Source: Paenibacillus ferrarius (GTDB lineage Bacteria; Bacillota; Bacilli; Paenibacillales; NBRC-103111). From it: a DNA stretch of 64,000 bases. Where the stretch lies: the NCBI RefSeq assembly GCF_002027705.1, contig NZ_MBTG01000003.1, positions 62,001-126,000 on the forward strand, written 5' to 3'. This document shows, in pieces, positions 40,579-50,854 of this stretch; position 1 is the stretch's first letter, and the number at the start of each line of letters is the position of its first letter. Under the pieces are notes generated by a model, which searched no databases, was not told the origin of the DNA, and saw only the letters and a list, made by a program, of their open reading frames with translations. Both the position numbers and the translations under genes were made by a program.

Positions 40579-41277
40579 ATGAAATTGTGGCAGGAATTTG
40601 CTGATATGGATTTGAACATTTTTCTGACGGAAGAAGATTGTGAGGAATACTTGCTGAATTTGCGATGGGCCAATGGATTTTGTTGTCCTCGTTGTGATTA
40701 TCATGAAGCTTTTCATATTCGTACTCGCAGATTATTGGAATGTAAGGAGTGTAGGATGCAGATTTCTTTAACGGCTGGGACGATCATGCATAAATCCAAG
40801 CTTTCGCTGCTTCTGTGGTTCCGGGCTATCCAATTATTAGTTCAATCCGATCAGGGTTATTCGGCCGCGTCATTGTCACAAATTCTTGGAATAAATTATA
40901 GAAGCGCTCAATTATTATTGAAAAAAATATATTTTGCTTTTGTTAGTGAAGAAAACTGGAAAAACTCGTTTCGGAAAATGGAAGCTTCGAATCCTGCTAT
41001 AAGGTTGGATACAACTGCTAATCATCAGGATGAACATTCGAGCATGCCGATTGATAAATGGGATATAGTCTCTTATATGGCGTCCAAAGTAAGCCGGCTC
41101 CATGACAAAATAACCTTTAAGAAAGTAACTCCCAAACTATATTTGAGCTATGCTTTTCATGCGCACAAATTCGAGAGTGGTATGTCTTCTCCTTACTTTT
41201 TTAATAAGTGGTTTAAAAAGTTTGTTTCGATTCATTTATATCGTAGTTTTTTTAAATGTTATCAAATTACTGGATAA
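40579..41277 (+). CDS. IS1595-type zinc-ribbon protein without evident DDE domain
   Basis: Residues 1-118 match the N-terminus of IS1595-family transposases. A zinc ribbon (C36, C39, C55, C58 in GFCCPRCDY and LLECKECRMQ) is followed by TAGTIMHKSKLSLLLWFRAIQLL and a helix-turn-helix-like LSQILGINYRSAQLLLKKI. Intact transposases continue with a catalytic core (VDETYIGG-like). Here residues 119-232 show no such motif and end in an aromatic, basic tail. It is either an internally deleted transposase or a domesticated DNA-binding protein. The clean promoter, GGTGG ribosome site and LexA box argue that it is expressed. No terminal inverted repeats were found. Confidence 0.7.
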   Translation: MKLWQEFADMDLNIFLTEEDCEEYLLNLRWANGFCCPRCDYHEAFHIRTRRLLECKECRMQISLTAGTIMHKSKLSLLLWFRAIQLLVQSDQGYSAASLSQILGINYRSAQLLLKKIYFAFVSEENWKNSFRKMEASNPAIRLDTTANHQDEHSSMPIDKWDIVSYMASKVSRLHDKITFKKVTPKLYLSYAFHAHKFESGMSSPYFFNKWFKKFVSIHLYRSFFKCYQITG

Positions 41278-41372
41278 GAGAACATTCATAAATTGACCGT
41301 GCTCCTTTTTTCAGGCATGATGTAGAAACAGAGTGCTTGATATCAATAAGCAAACTAAGGGGAGGCGGGGCT

Positions 41373-41621
41373 GTGAAAAAGACTTTGCAAATTCCAATTC
41401 ATTTCTATCGGAAGTTTCTTTCTCCGTTGAAGCCGCCAACTTGTCGATTCTATCCTACTTGCTCGCAATATGCGCTGGAAGCTATTGAGGTTCACGGTGC
41501 CCTGAAGGGATCATGGCTATCTGTGAAACGGATATGCAAGTGCCATCCTTTTCATCCAGGCGGGGTTGATCATGTGCCGGCCAAAGCGGAAAAATTAACT
41601 CATAACGATCAGTCTGCTTGA
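41373..41621 (+). CDS. yidD: Membrane protein insertion efficiency factor YidD
   Basis: A small 82-residue protein beginning (GTG) [18 protein letters not shown]. It contains the family block [15 protein letters not shown] and [13 protein letters not shown]. YidD assists YidC-dependent insertion at the inner face of the membrane through an amphipathic N-terminal helix. GTG 41373 is chosen because AAGGGGAGG precedes it by eight bases and family members start there. Its stop codon overlaps the -35 box of the metG leader. Confidence 0.93.
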   Translation: MKKTLQIPIHFYRKFLSPLKPPTCRFYPTCSQYALEAIEVHGALKGSWLSVKRICKCHPFHPGGVDHVPAKAEKLTHNDQSA

Positions 41622-41647
41622 CATGGTGTGTTTCTTTTCGATATATT
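41618..41647 (+). promoter_or_regulatory. Promoter of the metG T-box transcript
   Basis: Perfect TTGACA (41618-41623), 18 bases, TATATT (41642-41647). As with argS, the -35 box includes the stop codon of the upstream gene. Confidence 0.7.
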
Positions 41648-41653
41648 TGGCTT

Positions 41654-41951
41654 AAGATGTTATATATGCTTCGATGAACGGATAAGTACAGATGGATGCC
41701 TATGAACAGAGAGCCGGGTTAGGTGAAAGCCGGTATAGGAGAAAGTCTGGAAGATGGTCCCGGAGAATAAGCCTTCGAGCTTCCCAATGTGTTGGCAAAC
41801 TAACACACACTATGGGAGTGAGCTGGCTTCGTGTCCCAGCGTTAATGGGCAAGTCGTAAGACTTACTGAGCCCCGAGCTTGTGAAAGGCGGGGGAACCTG
41901 GGTGGTACCGCGTGAGTTCAACTCTCGTCCCAAGATGGATGAGGGTTTTTT
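41654..41951 (+). promoter_or_regulatory. T-box riboswitch (methionine)
   Basis: The T-box core GGGTGGTACCGCG (41900-41912) is followed by a 9-bp terminator stem (41922-41930 with 41937-41945, several G-T pairs) and six T. Stem I ends with GGAAG-ATG-GTCC, putting the methionine codon ATG (41754-41756) in the specifier position. The leader thus reads uncharged initiator or elongator tRNA-Met and controls metG. Confidence 0.92.
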
Positions 41952-41965
41952 GTGTTTTCTACTAA

Positions 41966-43984
<2,019 letters not shown>

Positions 43985-43998
43985 AGGCAAGGAACGAC

Positions 43999-44047
43999 AA
44001 GCCTCCAATCCCACAGTAAACGTGGGACTGGGGGCTTTCTTTTGTTT
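43999..44047 (+). terminator. Terminator of metG
   Basis: A 16-bp stem with small mismatches (AAGCCTCCAATCCCAC with 44022-44037) followed by TTCTTTTGTTTTT. Confidence 0.83.
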
Positions 44048-44107
44048 TTGAATGGGTTCCTAGGCAAGTGGGGAATCCTAAAGGAAACTAACAACGGAGT
44101 GAAGCAG

Positions 44108-44440
44108 ATGAAGATACGATTTATCGTGAAAATTATCGTTGTTTTTGGTCTGGCTTTTCTTTTAACAGCCTGCACGTTATTTGGCAAAGGATCAGATAAG
44201 CAAAAAGAGGATACGTCTAAGCAGAAACAAGAAAAATCGAAGGCGCAAAGCACCAGTCAGGATGACAGTGTGATTAATCAAGAGCTAAAGAAGCAATATC
44301 AGATGTATAATGAAATTATCGAATATAAGACTCAGCAGGAGAAGAAACTGATTAAACAGTCAGAAGAACGCTACAAGAAGTTGAAAGAGGAGAGCAACAA
44401 GTCTGATAAATCGAGTTCAGATAGTGAACAAAAAAAGTGA
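44108..44440 (+). CDS. Small putative lipoprotein
   Basis: A 110-residue protein. MKIRFIVKIIVVFGLAFLLTAC gives a lipoprotein signal with lipobox LLTAC, cysteine at 22. The mature part is very rich in Lys, Gln, Glu and Ser, predicted coiled or disordered, ending in SDSEQKK. I do not recognise a family. CGGAGTG supports the ATG at 44108. It has its own terminator and lies between metG and the zinc transporter genes without obvious functional link. Confidence 0.75.
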   Translation: MKIRFIVKIIVVFGLAFLLTACTLFGKGSDKQKEDTSKQKQEKSKAQSTSQDDSVINQELKKQYQMYNEIIEYKTQQEKKLIKQSEERYKKLKEESNKSDKSSSDSEQKK

Positions 44441-44457
44441 ACTATTGTGAATAAAGT

Positions 44458-44495
44458 GGGGCTATGCTGTGAACATCCGCAGTTAGCCCTTTTAT
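44458..44495 (+). terminator. Terminator of the lipoprotein gene
   Basis: GGGCTA pairs with TAGCCC, with a weak inner CTG/CAG pair, followed by TTTTATTTT. Confidence 0.65.
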
Positions 44496-44511
44496 TTTGC
44501 GTCAAGATGTA

Positions 44512-44566
44512 TTGACTTCGGGTAGGTGGATTCGTATAATCAATTCGTTAATAAAAATAATTACGA
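44512..44566 (+). promoter_or_regulatory. Promoter with Zur-like box for the zinc ABC operon
   Basis: TTGACT (44512-44517), 17 bases, TATAAT (44535-44540); start near 44547. At 44552-44566, TAAAAATAATTACGA matches the Zur consensus TCGTAATNATTACGA at 12 of 15 positions, with a perfect right half ATTACGA. Placed just after the start site, it would repress when zinc is plentiful. Confidence 0.62.
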
Positions 44567-44588
44567 TTTAGAATGTGAGTGGAGCGAT

Positions 44589-45512
44589 ATGGGGATGTCC
44601 AACAAAAGATTTTTTTATATAGTTATTTTCGCTGTTTTAGCGATTGTGGCGACAGGTTGTGCCAGTAATTCGAGTACGAAGGATAAGCTGGTGGATGGTA
44701 AGGTTAATGTGGTTGCCAGCTTTTACCCCTTGTATGAGTTTACTCGTAATATTGGCGGTGAGTATGTGAATGCGATCAATCTCGTTCCAGCAGGTGTAGA
44801 ACCGCATGATTGGTCCCCAAAGAGCCGTGATATTAAAAATATGACGAAGTCCCAAGTGTTTGTCTATCAAGGAGCAGGTTTTGAAGGATGGGTGAAGGAT
44901 TTCCTAGGCAGTCTGCCTGCAGATTCAACTTTGAAGGTTGTAGAAGCAAGCCAAGGGGCCAATTTAATCAAAACTTCCGAAAATAAAGATGAATTTGATC
45001 CGCATGCCTGGTTAAGTCCGTTAAATGCGATAAAAATGGCTAATAATATTAAAGAGGCGCTTATTAGTGCCGACCCTGCACATAAAGAGGCATTCGAGCA
45101 AAATTATGCTAGTTATGCTCAGAAATTGACGGATCTAGATGCTCGTTACAGAAAAGAGCTCGCTTTAACCAAGAAGAAAGAGATTGCGGTATCTCACCAA
45201 GCTTTTGCCTATTTATGCCGAGATTATGGTTTGACTCAGATGGCAATTATGGGATTGTCCCCAGACGCTGAGCCGACTGCGCAGGATTTGAAGAAAATGA
45301 ATGAATACATGAAAGAACATGAATTGAAATATATATTTTTTGAAGAGCTTGTTTCTGATAAGTTGGCCAAAACGTTAGCAAAGGATGCCAAGGTGGATAC
45401 CATGGTTCTAAGTCCAATTGAGGGTCTGACAGACGAGCAAGTGAAGGCTGGCGAAAGTTATATTTCGATCATGGACAAAAATTTGAAAAACTTGGTGAAG
45501 GCTTTACAATAA
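44589..45512 (+). CDS. znuA: Metal (zinc) ABC transporter substrate-binding lipoprotein
   Basis: A ZnuA/AdcA-type cluster-9 binding protein. Lipoprotein signal ends in VATGCAS. Metal-site elements are NLVPAGVEPHDWSP, DEFDPHAWLSPLNA, AVSHQAFAYLCRDYGL and an acidic residue near FFEELVSDKL. It lacks the long His-rich loop typical of many zinc binders, so manganese cannot be excluded, though the upstream Zur-like box favours zinc. ATG at 44589 (or 44595) fits GGAG at 44581-44584. The ATPase and permease genes follow. Confidence 0.87.
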   Translation: MGMSNKRFFYIVIFAVLAIVATGCASNSSTKDKLVDGKVNVVASFYPLYEFTRNIGGEYVNAINLVPAGVEPHDWSPKSRDIKNMTKSQVFVYQGAGFEGWVKDFLGSLPADSTLKVVEASQGANLIKTSENKDEFDPHAWLSPLNAIKMANNIKEALISADPAHKEAFEQNYASYAQKLTDLDARYRKELALTKKKEIAVSHQAFAYLCRDYGLTQMAIMGLSPDAEPTAQDLKKMNEYMKEHELKYIFFEELVSDKLAKTLAKDAKVDTMVLSPIEGLTDEQVKAGESYISIMDKNLKNLVKALQ

Positions 45513-45564
45513 AGGAAGAGTAGTTTTGGAGTCATTCCATTGTGAAGGAGTCAGGAGTTAATAG

Positions 45565-46344
45565 ATGGAGATTAGTCAAAAAGAGTTTTGTCATCGCAGT
45601 ATCGTGTCTATGGATGATGTGTCGTTCTCCTATGAACATAAGAAAGTGATAGATAAGCTGCGTTTCGATGTGCTCGAACGCGACTTTGTTGGCGTTATCG
45701 GCTCCAATGGTGCCGGCAAAACAACGCTGCTCAAAATGCTTGTCGGTTTGTTGAAGCCGACAGCTGGTGAGATCAGGTTGTTTGATCGGCCGCTAAGCCA
45801 ATTCAAGGATTGGGAACGCATTGGGTATGTTCCCCAGAAAAATGCGTTTAATCCCCTGTTTCCGGCTACGGTGAGAGAAATTGTGCTGTCGGGGATGTAC
45901 ACCAAAAAACGGGTCTACCGCCGGCTGTCCAAGGTCGATCTTCAAAAAGCCGAAGATGCGATGCTTGCCATGCGCATCGAGGACTTGGCTGACCGCCGGA
46001 TTGGTCAGCTGTCGGGTGGACAGCAGCAGCGCGCTTTCCTCGCGCGCGCGATCGTGAACAATCCGGAGCTCCTTATACTCGATGAGCCGACGGTTGGGAT
46101 TGATGCGGAGACGCAAGTCGGATTCTTCCGAATGATCCGACATATGCATCAGCATCATCATATGACTTTCATCATGGTGTCCCATGATATGGACATGATG
46201 CAGTCTTATTTAGGAACAGAGCCGCAGCAGGTAAGTGGCGGCATTAAGTTTTATGTCAAGCATACCCATGATCCCGAGGATTGCCGTGAGACGAATTTGA
46301 CTCATTCGATCGGCCAAATTCGCGAGATGATCGGAGTTCAGTAA
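45565..46344 (+). CDS. znuC: Metal ABC transporter ATP-binding protein
   Basis: A 259-residue ATPase with Walker A GSNGAGKTTLL, Q-loop YVPQK, signature LSGGQQQRAFLARA, Walker B LLILDEPTVGID and switch His MVSHDMDM. The C-terminal tail (HTHDPEDCRETNLTHS) is His-containing, as in ZnuC-type proteins. It works with the flanking binding protein and permease to import a divalent metal. The permease follows 12 bp later. Confidence 0.9.
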   Translation: MEISQKEFCHRSIVSMDDVSFSYEHKKVIDKLRFDVLERDFVGVIGSNGAGKTTLLKMLVGLLKPTAGEIRLFDRPLSQFKDWERIGYVPQKNAFNPLFPATVREIVLSGMYTKKRVYRRLSKVDLQKAEDAMLAMRIEDLADRRIGQLSGGQQQRAFLARAIVNNPELLILDEPTVGIDAETQVGFFRMIRHMHQHHHMTFIMVSHDMDMMQSYLGTEPQQVSGGIKFYVKHTHDPEDCRETNLTHSIGQIREMIGVQ

Positions 46345-46356
46345 GGAGCGGGCATT

Positions 46357-47157
46357 TTGGACATTTTCACGGAGTACTTTTTTCAGCGTGCGTTAATTGG
46401 CGGAATTTTAATTGGGCTTGCGGCGCCTTTGATGGGCGTTTTTCTTGTCCTAAGGCGGCTGTCGATGATTGGAGACACGCTTGCACATGTATCCATCGCC
46501 GGTGTAGCTCTCGGCTTTCTAATTAACGTCTATCCGTTAGGCGTTGGGCTTGTATTTGCATTGCTGGCTTCTTTCGCCATTGAACGCTTGCGCAAAGCGT
46601 ACAAGACGTATGCAGAGCTCTCGATTGCCATCATTATGTCAGGCGGCGTGGCGCTGGCTACGCTGTTATTTACATTAGGCAAGGGCTTTAACATGAATGT
46701 GATGAGCTATTTGTTTGGCAGCATCTATACGCTGGATAGTACAGATTTATGGGTTGTACTTGGTGTATGTGTGCTTGTAGTTGGCGTCATTGCGGCGCAT
46801 TTCAAAGAGTTTTTTCTTATGTTCTTTGATGAGGACGCAGCGAGCGTAAGTGGACTTCCACTCAAATATTATAATATGATGATTACAATGCTTACCGCGC
46901 TAGTCATTTCGGTTGCTATTAAGATTGTGGGGGCACTACTGGTTTCATCTTTGCTTACGATTCCGGTTGCCTGCAGTTTATTAATAGCTCGGAGCTTTAA
47001 ACATTCGGTCTTTTTAGCGATTCTCTTTTCTGAAATTGCCGTTGTTATTGGACTTGTTGTCGCGGGAGTATGGGACCTGGCTCCAGGCGGTACGGTTGTA
47101 CTTACGCTTATTGCTATGCTGGTCGGGATCATTCTGAAAAGAGGGTTGAGGATTTAA
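46357..47157 (+). CDS. znuB: Metal ABC transporter permease
   Basis: A 266-residue cluster-9 permease with about eight membrane helices. Landmarks are LIGLAAPLMGVFLVLRRLSMIGDTLAHVSIAGVALGF near the start, FDEDAASVSGLPLKYYN in the cytoplasmic coupling loop, and IKIVGALLVSSLLTIPVACSLLIA. The start is TTG at 46357 behind AAGGAGCGGG. The next gene begins one base after its stop. Confidence 0.9.
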   Translation: MDIFTEYFFQRALIGGILIGLAAPLMGVFLVLRRLSMIGDTLAHVSIAGVALGFLINVYPLGVGLVFALLASFAIERLRKAYKTYAELSIAIIMSGGVALATLLFTLGKGFNMNVMSYLFGSIYTLDSTDLWVVLGVCVLVVGVIAAHFKEFFLMFFDEDAASVSGLPLKYYNMMITMLTALVISVAIKIVGALLVSSLLTIPVACSLLIARSFKHSVFLAILFSEIAVVIGLVVAGVWDLAPGGTVVLTLIAMLVGIILKRGLRI

Positions 47158-47158
47158 C

Positions 47159-47872
47159 ATGGACTCTGTTAATATTTGGATCGCTTTATGGGCAGGAATC
47201 GCATCCTTCATATCACCCTGCTGCTTGCCTTTGTATCCCTCTTATCTTTCTTACATAACGGGAATTTCAGTTAGCGAATTGAAATCAGGAGAAACGACTG
47301 CTCGCGTTCGCCGTCAAACGATGCTGCATACGTTAAGTTTTATCGTTGGATTTTCGATCATTTTTTATACGTTGGGGTTAACGGCTGGTTTCTTGGGTAA
47401 TTTCTTCTTTGATTATCGTGATTTGCTTAGACAAATTGCTGCCCTTTTAATTTTCATTATGGGATTGTTTCTGCTTGGCATCTTTCAGCCTCAATGGTTA
47501 ATGAAGGAACGAAAATTGAATATCAATTTTCGTCCCGCAGGCTATCTGGGTTCCATTCTTGTTGGGATGGGGTTTGCAGCAGGCTGGTCACCTTGTGTGG
47601 GGCCGATTCTTTCCGCCATTCTTGCACTGGCGACGACAGAACCTGGAACGTGGTTCCAGCTTACAACGGCTTATTCGCTTGGGTTTGCGATTCCGTTCTT
47701 TGTCCTATCCTTTTTCATCGGTTCGACCAAATGGATTCTGAAATACTCCAATCTGATTATGAAAATTGGCGGTGGCTTAATGATCTTGATCGCCATTCTT
47801 CTGTACACAGGTAAAATGACGCAAATCACGCTTTGGCTGAACTCCATAACGCCGGCTTGGATGAAATTTTAA
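47159..47872 (+). CDS. ccdA: CcdA-type thiol-disulfide transmembrane protein
   Basis: A 237-residue six-helix membrane protein of the CcdA/DsbD-beta group. It carries electrons from thioredoxin across the membrane for cytochrome c maturation and spore work. The redox cysteines lie in FISPCCLPLYPSYLSYITG and AGWSPCVGPILSAILALA. It begins one base after the permease stop, so it is co-translated with the zinc operon, an arrangement that is not obviously functional. It is convergent with splB, with stops one base apart. Confidence 0.88.
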   Translation: MDSVNIWIALWAGIASFISPCCLPLYPSYLSYITGISVSELKSGETTARVRRQTMLHTLSFIVGFSIIFYTLGLTAGFLGNFFFDYRDLLRQIAALLIFIMGLFLLGIFQPQWLMKERKLNINFRPAGYLGSILVGMGFAAGWSPCVGPILSAILALATTEPGTWFQLTTAYSLGFAIPFFVLSFFIGSTKWILKYSNLIMKIGGGLMILIAILLYTGKMTQITLWLNSITPAWMKF

Positions 47873-47873
47873 G

Positions 47874-48935
47874 CTACGTAAAATATTCAATTTTGGCTTG
47901 AGGGAATTTATCAAAGATCTGTTCTGTGATGAATTCTCTCAAAGCATTTGCTTGTTCATCGGGATATACATATTTGCCTCTGCCATACTTACCCCATTTG
48001 TATTTGCGTTTTTCTTCATCCATCTCCAATTTCGTTTTTGGATATCTTTTTTCGATAATATTTTTGGCCGTTCGCGTGAAACGATGTTGGATCATTTCGA
48101 AAGTCAAATCTGTGGCAGCTTCGGCAGGCAGCTCTTTGTAGAGACGTTCCAGTAAGGTTGCGTACCCGTCTTCCCAGCCTTCATGCCAAATGATCGGCGC
48201 AATGATGAAACCGAGTGGATAGCCTGCATGGGCTACTTTGCCTGCGGCTTCGATGCGTTCATGAAATTTGGAGGTGCCGGGTTCAAAATTCTTGATGACA
48301 TAATCCGCGTTTACGCTAAAGCGAAAACGGGTGTGTTTGTTATGTTTGGCATCGAGAAGGGGGTCCACATGATGATACTTGGTTACAAAACGCAAGCGGC
48401 CGTGCTCCTGCTGACCCATAAATTCAATCAATTCTTTTAAGGAACCGGAGATATGCTCCAATCCGACAGGATCAGAGGTGCAGGCTGCTTCAAACCGGGT
48501 AATTTCCGGTTCCCGTTCTTCGATATACTGCTTGGCAGCTCCAAGGATATCGTCCATGTTGACATAGACACGTATATAGGGCTTGGCTCCCATTGTTGTT
48601 TGGAGATAGCAATAATGACAATGTCCCATACAGCCAGTAGCAATAGGGATTGCATACTCAGCGGATGGTTTGGACGTCTCGAATTTGAGTGTCTTGCGGA
48701 GGCCAACGACAAGCGTGCGTTTGGCAATTTTATATTTCTCCAGCTCAGAGTCGCCGGGCAAATCACGGATTTGGTTATGAGAAGTTGTCATATGAATCTC
48801 AAGACCTTGCTGTTTAGCCCATTCATAAATCCGCTGGCCTTTGGGATAATTCATCGCATCCGGTTCAAAATAGACAAGTTCGGGGACAAAAACAGAGGTT
48901 GCAGGCACAGGTCTTGTGAGCAATTCAGTCGCCAT
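47874..48935 (-). CDS. splB: Spore photoproduct lyase
   Basis: A 353-residue radical-SAM enzyme repairing the thymine dimer specific to spore DNA. The iron-sulfur cysteines C102, C106 and C109 lie in ATGCMGHCHYCYLQT, the SPL spacing. A further conserved cysteine is in EAACTSDPVG, near the proposed H-donor. Family sequences FKYHHVDPLLDAKHNKHTRFRFSVNADYVIKNFEPGT follow. AAGGAG precedes the ATG. No splA is adjacent. It supports an endospore-forming host. Confidence 0.94.
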   Translation of the reverse strand: MATELLTRPVPATSVFVPELVYFEPDAMNYPKGQRIYEWAKQQGLEIHMTTSHNQIRDLPGDSELEKYKIAKRTLVVGLRKTLKFETSKPSAEYAIPIATGCMGHCHYCYLQTTMGAKPYIRVYVNMDDILGAAKQYIEEREPEITRFEAACTSDPVGLEHISGSLKELIEFMGQQEHGRLRFVTKYHHVDPLLDAKHNKHTRFRFSVNADYVIKNFEPGTSKFHERIEAAGKVAHAGYPLGFIIAPIIWHEGWEDGYATLLERLYKELPAEAATDLTFEMIQHRFTRTAKNIIEKRYPKTKLEMDEEKRKYKWGKYGRGKYVYPDEQANALREFITEQIFDKFPQAKIEYFT

Positions 48936-49098
48936 GTTTGTCTCCTTTCAACTATCGTGATTAGAATTAATGGTGTTCCTTAGTGTGCCAAACCGACGAG
49001 TCCATGAACCATGGGATATTTGACCGCATCTGGGTTGATGCATTATGATAAGTAAGCAGTAGACAGGAAATAAAGGAAAAGCAGGGGGAAATAAAGCA

Positions 49099-49524
49099 AT
49101 GGCTACACCTAGCATGGAAGACTATCTGGAGAGAATATACAAGCTTATTGACGAGAAAGGCTACGCTCGTGTCTCCGACATTGCTGAAGGACTAGAGGTG
49201 CACCCCTCATCCGTGACCAAAATGATTCAAAAGCTGGACAAGGATCACTATTTGATTTATGAAAAATACCGTGGACTAATGTTAACTCCAAAAGGGAAGA
49301 AGATGGGGAAACGTTTAGTTGACCGACATCTGCTCCTGGAAAATTTCTTAACCGTCATTGGTGTCCAAGAGGACAATATATATAAGGATGTAGAAGGCAT
49401 TGAACATCATCTGAGTTGGGATTCCATCACTTGTATTGAAACGCTGCTCGAATATTTCCGCAGGGACCCGAATCGGATGGAAGACCTTGTGAATATTCGC
49501 AAAGAGATCGACGCTGAAAGTTAG
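49099..49524 (+). CDS. mntR: Manganese-dependent regulator MntR
   Basis: A 141-residue DtxR-family repressor. It starts [21 protein letters not shown] (metal ligand Asp/Glu), then a winged helix [26 protein letters not shown], and a dimerisation part with further metal ligands in [10 protein letters not shown]. The length and start equal the Bacillus MntR. It lacks an SH3-like domain, as MntR should. It represses manganese uptake genes when Mn2+ is bound. First gene of the yqh-like synteny block. Confidence 0.94.
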   Translation: MATPSMEDYLERIYKLIDEKGYARVSDIAEGLEVHPSSVTKMIQKLDKDHYLIYEKYRGLMLTPKGKKMGKRLVDRHLLLENFLTVIGVQEDNIYKDVEGIEHHLSWDSITCIETLLEYFRRDPNRMEDLVNIRKEIDAES

Positions 49525-49559
49525 ACAGAGACCGTGATAACGGTCTCTGTCTTTTTTTT
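49524..49559 (+). terminator. Terminator of mntR
   Basis: Perfect 10-bp stem ACAGAGACCG/CGGTCTCTGT followed by eight T. Confidence 0.92.
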
Positions 49560-49634
49560 GTGGGTATAGAAACAAACCGCCTCTGCATACATAACAAAGT
49601 AGGCCCTAAGCGCGACGACAGGGAGTGGTGTAAG

Positions 49635-50591
49635 TTGATCATTAATGGTGTGTTTGAAGGTGGCGGCGTGAAAGGGATTGCTCTTGCAGGCGGAGTCAGT
49701 GCGGCTATGGAACAGGGACTCGTCTTCAATGAAGTGGCAGGTACAAGCTCAGGCTCGATTGTAGCGGCTTTTCTGGCCGCGGGCTATACCGGAGAAGAGA
49801 TGAAGGAATTAATCCTAAGAGCACCCTTTAAATCGTTTATGCAGCGGTCCCCCATTTTTAATACCAAAATTATTGGACCCGCGGCACGTTTGTTAATCAA
49901 AAAAGGCCTGTACGCTGGAGAAGCGCTCGAATATTGGGTTGAGCAGCAGCTTGCCGCTAAGGGTATTCGGACCTTTGGCGATTTGAAGCCGAACCAGCTT
50001 CGCGTTATTGCTTCTGACATTACGCAAGGCAAACTGCTTATTCTGCCGGACGACATCGCCCAATATGGGATAGATCCGCTCAAGTTTTCGATTGCCAAAG
50101 CGGTGCGGATGAGCACAAGCATTCCTTACTTTTTTGACCCTGTGAGGATTCGGCGCAAAATAAAGAGCTTTGGGAAGGCGACGCCATTCACCGAGCAATT
50201 TTATTATATTGTAGATGGCGGGCTGCTTAGTAATTATCCGTTATGGGTATTCGATAAGGATACGGACCGTGACGAGATCATTCCTGTGATTGGCTTTCAA
50301 TTGGTGGGGAAAAGCGACACGCATACCCGGAAAATTAAAGGGCCGATCACTATGCTTGAGGCGCTTTTTGGCACGATGTTGAGCGCCCATGACGAGCGTT
50401 ATATTGAACAGAAAAACCGTTTTCGAACAGTAAAAATCCCCACACTGGGTGTGGGGAATACGCAGTTCAACTTATCGAAAGAAAAGAGTATGCTGCTCTA
50501 CGAATCAGGATTCAAAGCTTCCAACGAATATTTCGACAAATGGTCGGCTGAAATTTATGAAGAAAACTATACAAAGTACGTTCTGGACTAA
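49635..50591 (+). CDS. yqhO: Patatin-like phospholipase family protein
   Basis: A 318-residue patatin-fold hydrolase. The oxyanion-hole motif is EGGGVKGIALAGG, nucleophile S38 lies in GTSSGS, and the catalytic Asp in IVDGGLLSNYP. TTG at 49635 is used because GGGAGTGG stands six bases before and patatins start close to GGGVKG. Position right after mntR equals Bacillus yqhO. Likely acts on membrane lipids; physiological role unknown. Confidence 0.88.
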   Translation: MIINGVFEGGGVKGIALAGGVSAAMEQGLVFNEVAGTSSGSIVAAFLAAGYTGEEMKELILRAPFKSFMQRSPIFNTKIIGPAARLLIKKGLYAGEALEYWVEQQLAAKGIRTFGDLKPNQLRVIASDITQGKLLILPDDIAQYGIDPLKFSIAKAVRMSTSIPYFFDPVRIRRKIKSFGKATPFTEQFYYIVDGGLLSNYPLWVFDKDTDRDEIIPVIGFQLVGKSDTHTRKIKGPITMLEALFGTMLSAHDERYIEQKNRFRTVKIPTLGVGNTQFNLSKEKSMLLYESGFKASNEYFDKWSAEIYEENYTKYVLD

Positions 50592-50596
50592 TACGT

Positions 50597-50854
50597 TTAA
50601 TGATATTTCGGGTAATCGTCCGGTTCTGAATCCTTTGTTCCGTTAATGACACGAAATTTGGCATTTTTCCTTTTGACTTTAGATGGGCCTCGACCTGTAG
50701 AAAACTTTCTCCAGCGAGATGGCGGAAATTTATAAAGGAGAAAGATGATCCCTAGCACGAGTATGGGAATGAATAAGGCTCGTAAACTTACCAATAAACC
50801 AATGGCAATCAAAATCGCGATGGCAATTTCGATAGGGGAAAATTTTCTTCTCAT
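50597..50854 (-). CDS. Small membrane protein
   Basis: An 85-residue protein with two close hydrophobic segments (IEIAIAILIAIGLLVSL and ALFIPILVLGIIFLLYKF) and a basic, then acidic tail ending DDYPKYH. Its ATG overlaps the stop of the DUF1385 gene by four bases (ATGA), so it is translated with it. Its place resembles that of yqhP in Bacillus, but I cannot claim similarity. No known family recognised. Confidence 0.75.
   Translation of the reverse strand: MRRKFSPIEIAIAILIAIGLLVSLRALFIPILVLGIIFLLYKFPPSRWRKFSTGRGPSKVKRKNAKFRVINGTKDSEPDDYPKYH

Noticed and set aside
48936..49000. A sigma-G promoter before splB
   Set aside because: CACACTA resembles a -10, but the best -35 match is only 15 bases away, too short.
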